Positions 61,905 through 64,000 of a stretch of 64,000 nucleotides of DNA are shown here, piece after piece (position 1 is the stretch's first letter; each line of letters begins with the position of its first letter). The notes under the pieces were generated by a model. That model was not told the DNA's origin and searched no databases. It saw only the letters and a program-made list of their open reading frames with translations. Source of the DNA: Microbacterium telephonicum (lineage in GTDB: Bacteria > Actinomycetota > Actinomycetes > Actinomycetales > Microbacteriaceae); assembly GCF_003651225.1 (NCBI RefSeq), contig NZ_RCDB01000003.1:685259-749258 (forward strand), in the 5' to 3' direction. The position numbers were made by a program, and so were the translations under genes.

Positions 61905-64000
61905 TTACTCGCCCTTGTTCTTCTGGACGATCTCGTCGGCCACGGCGCGCGGGACCTCGGAGTAGGAGTCGAACTCCATCGCGTACACGGCGCGGCCCGA
62001 CGTCTTCGAACGCAGGTCGCCGATGTAGCCGAACATCTCGGAGAGCGGGACGAGGGCGCGGACGATCTTGATGCCCGAGCCGTCCTCCATCGACTGGATC
62101 TGGCCACGACGCGAGTTCAGGTCGCCGATGACGTCGCCCATGTACTCCTCGGGAGTACGCACCTCGACGGCCATGAGCGGCTCGAGGATGACGGGGTTCG
62201 CCTTGCGGACGGCCTCCTTGAAGCCCATCGAGCCGGCGATCTTGAACGCCATCTCGGACGAGTCGACGTCGTGCGACGCGCCGTCGAGCAGGATCGCCTT
62301 GACACCCACCATGGGGTAGCCGGCGAGCACGCCGACGTTCATGGCGTCCTGGAAGCCCTGGTTGGTCGGCTCGATGTACTCGCGCGGGATGCGGCCACCG
62401 GTGACCTTGTTCTCGAACTCGTACGTCTTGTCGGCCGTGACCTCGAGCGGCTCGAGCGCGAACTGGATCTTCGCGAACTGGCCCGAACCACCGGTCTGCT
62501 TCTTGTGGGTGTAGTCGTGACGCTCGACGACCTTGCGGATCGTCTCGCGGTACGCCACCTGCGGCTTGCCGACGTTCGCCTCGACGCGGAATTCGCGCTT
62601 CATGCGGTCGACGAGGATGTCGAGGTGCAGCTCGCCCATGCCCTTGATGACCGTCTGGCCGGTCTCCGGGTTGAGCTCGGTGCGGAAGGTCGGGTCCTCT
62701 TCGGCGAGCTTCTGGATCGCGACGCCGAGCTTCTCCTGGTCGGCTTTGGTCTTCGGCTCGATGGCGACCTCGATGACGGGCTCCGGGAAGGTCATCGACT
62801 CGAGGACGACGGGCGCGTTCGGGTCGGCGAGGGTGTCACCGGTGGTGGTGTCCTTCAGGCCGATGACCGCGTAGATGTTGCCCGCGGTGACCGAGTCGAC
62901 CGGGTTCTCCTTGTTGGCGTGCATCTGGAAGATCTTGCCGATGCGCTCCTTCTTGCCCTTGGTCGAGTTGATGACCTGGGCACCGGAGTCGAGGTGACCG
63001 GAGTAGACGCGGATGTAGGTGAGGCGACCGAAGAACGGGTGCACCGCGACCTTGAACGCCAGCGCCGCGAACGGGTCGTTCGCGTCGGGGTGACGCTCGA
63101 TGACCTTCTCCTCGTCCTTCGGGTCGTGCGCCTCGATGGCGGGCACGTCGAGGGGCGACGGGAGGAAGTCGATGACGGCGTCGAGCATGGGCTGCACGCC
63201 GCGGTTCTTGAACGCGGAGCCGCAGAGCACGGGGTAGAGCTCGCCGGCGACGGTCATCTTGCGGATGGCGCCCTTGATCTCGGCGATCGTGAGCTCCTCA
63301 CCGCCGAAGTACTTCTCGAGCAGCGCCTCGTCGGACTCGGCGACCGTCTCGAGCAGCTTCTCGCGGTACTCGGCGGCGCGGTCGGCGAGGTCGGCCGGGA
63401 TCTCCTGGATCTCGTACTTGGCACCCATGGTCACGTCGCCCTTGGCGTCGCCGGGCCACACCAGGGCGCGCATCTCGACGAGGTCGATGACGCCGACGAA
63501 GTCGTTCTCGGCACCGATGGGCAGCTGCAGCACGAGCGGGCGCGCACCGAGGCGGTTCACGATGGTGTCGACGGTGAAGTAGAAGTCCGCGCCGAGCTTG
63601 TCCATCTTGTTGACGAAGCAGATGCGGGGGACGTCGTACTTGTCGGCCTGACGCCAGACGGTCTCGGACTGGGGCTCGACGCCCTCCTTGCCGTCGAAGA
63701 CGGCGACGGCACCGTCGAGCACGCGGAGCGAGCGCTCCACCTCGACCGTGAAGTCGACGTGTCCGGGGGTGTCGATGATGTTGATCTGGTTCTTGTTCCA
63801 GAAGCAGGTGACGGCGGCAGACGTGATCGTGATGCCGCGCTCCTTCTCCTGCTCCATCCAGTCGGTCGTCGAGGCGCCGTCGTGGGTCTCGCCCAGCTTG
63901 TGGTTGACACCCGTGTAGAACAGGATGCGCTCGGTCGTCGTCGTCTTGCCGGCATCGATGTGCGCCATGATGCCGATGTTGCGGACCTTGTTGAGGTCGG
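61905..64000 (-). CDS. fusA: Elongation factor G, 5' end outside window
   Basis: About 698 residues of EF-G, the translocation GTPase. The G1 loop [15 protein letters not shown] and NKMDK are present, followed by domains II-V to the normal C-terminus. The frame runs off the window edge with [11 protein letters not shown] preceded by DLNKVR, so only the first few codons are missing. Part of the str cluster; rpsL and rpsG should lie just beyond. Confidence 0.97.
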   Translation of the reverse strand, partial: DLNKVRNIGIMAHIDAGKTTTTERILFYTGVNHKLGETHDGASTTDWMEQEKERGITITSAAVTCFWNKNQINIIDTPGHVDFTVEVERSLRVLDGAVAVFDGKEGVEPQSETVWRQADKYDVPRICFVNKMDKLGADFYFTVDTIVNRLGARPLVLQLPIGAENDFVGVIDLVEMRALVWPGDAKGDVTMGAKYEIQEIPADLADRAAEYREKLLETVAESDEALLEKYFGGEELTIAEIKGAIRKMTVAGELYPVLCGSAFKNRGVQPMLDAVIDFLPSPLDVPAIEAHDPKDEEKVIERHPDANDPFAALAFKVAVHPFFGRLTYIRVYSGHLDSGAQVINSTKGKKERIGKIFQMHANKENPVDSVTAGNIYAVIGLKDTTTGDTLADPNAPVVLESMTFPEPVIEVAIEPKTKADQEKLGVAIQKLAEEDPTFRTELNPETGQTVIKGMGELHLDILVDRMKREFRVEANVGKPQVAYRETIRKVVERHDYTHKKQTGGSGQFAKIQFALEPLEVTADKTYEFENKVTGGRIPREYIEPTNQGFQDAMNVGVLAGYPMVGVKAILLDGASHDVDSSEMAFKIAGSMGFKEAVRKANPVILEPLMAVEVRTPEEYMGDVIGDLNSRRGQIQSMEDGSGIKIVRALVPLSEMFGYIGDLRSKTSGRAVYAMEFDSYSEVPRAVADEIVQKNKGE

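Overview
The window looks like chromosomal DNA of a high-GC Gram-positive actinobacterium, most likely a Microbacteriaceae member close to Microbacterium. Supporting signs are the strong GC bias, actinobacterial -10 boxes placed 6-7 nt before start codons (leaderless mRNAs), a DUF222/HNH endonuclease, several AbiEi/DUF559-type genes and sortase-type surface proteins. No rRNA, tRNA, CRISPR array, phage or intact insertion sequence was seen.

Layout. 1-768: low-coding stretch with a decayed SGNH-like remnant. 769-3392: a wall-anchored cohesin protein overlapping a Tat-exported dockerin-amidase. 3491-5203: small membrane protein and DUF222-HNH protein. 5605-13027: a translationally coupled operon of a hyaluronan-synthase-like GT2 enzyme, two beta-helix proteins and a UDP-sugar dehydrogenase, followed by a second, separately promoted dehydrogenase. 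13006-17569: VanZ protein, single-domain response regulator, MASE1 histidine kinase, universal stress protein and OmpR-type regulator. 17623-21394: GH6 cellulase, AbiEi/DUF559 gene and a second polysaccharide synthase. 21521-29483: two paralogous histidine kinase plus degenerate-GGDEF membrane protein pairs, with a lipoprotein, a nucleotidyltransferase-like protein and an OmpR-type regulator. 29679-35511: Tat-exported orphan, HprK/PqqD-like ATPase, Wzz/tyrosine kinase, DUF4012 protein and an LPSTG surface protein. 35524-41875: EEP hydrolase, truA, PfkB kinase, SGNH acyltransferase, a double-GNAT gene split by one stop codon, and a truncated AbiEi-like gene.

42175-64000 is the translation block, all on the minus strand: rplQ-rpoA-rpsK-rpsM-rpmJ-infA, a DsbA-like gene, map-adk-secY, the spc and S10 operons, then tuf and the start-less 3' part of fusA. 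A DUF559 gene and an MT0933-type antitoxin gene sit between the S10 and str clusters.

How it fits together. Roughly 5.6-35.5 kb reads as a cell-surface polysaccharide and envelope region: two synthases, uronate precursor supply, beta-helix modifying proteins, a GH6 hydrolase, chain-length/tyrosine-kinase control and sortase substrates, wired to duplicated two-component/degenerate-GGDEF modules. Two promoters in this region carry helically phased direct repeats that could be the regulators' operators. A second theme is that each of the three AbiEi/DUF559 genes abuts an 81-101 bp palindromic repeat of its own sequence family, an arrangement reminiscent of REP elements and their dedicated proteins.
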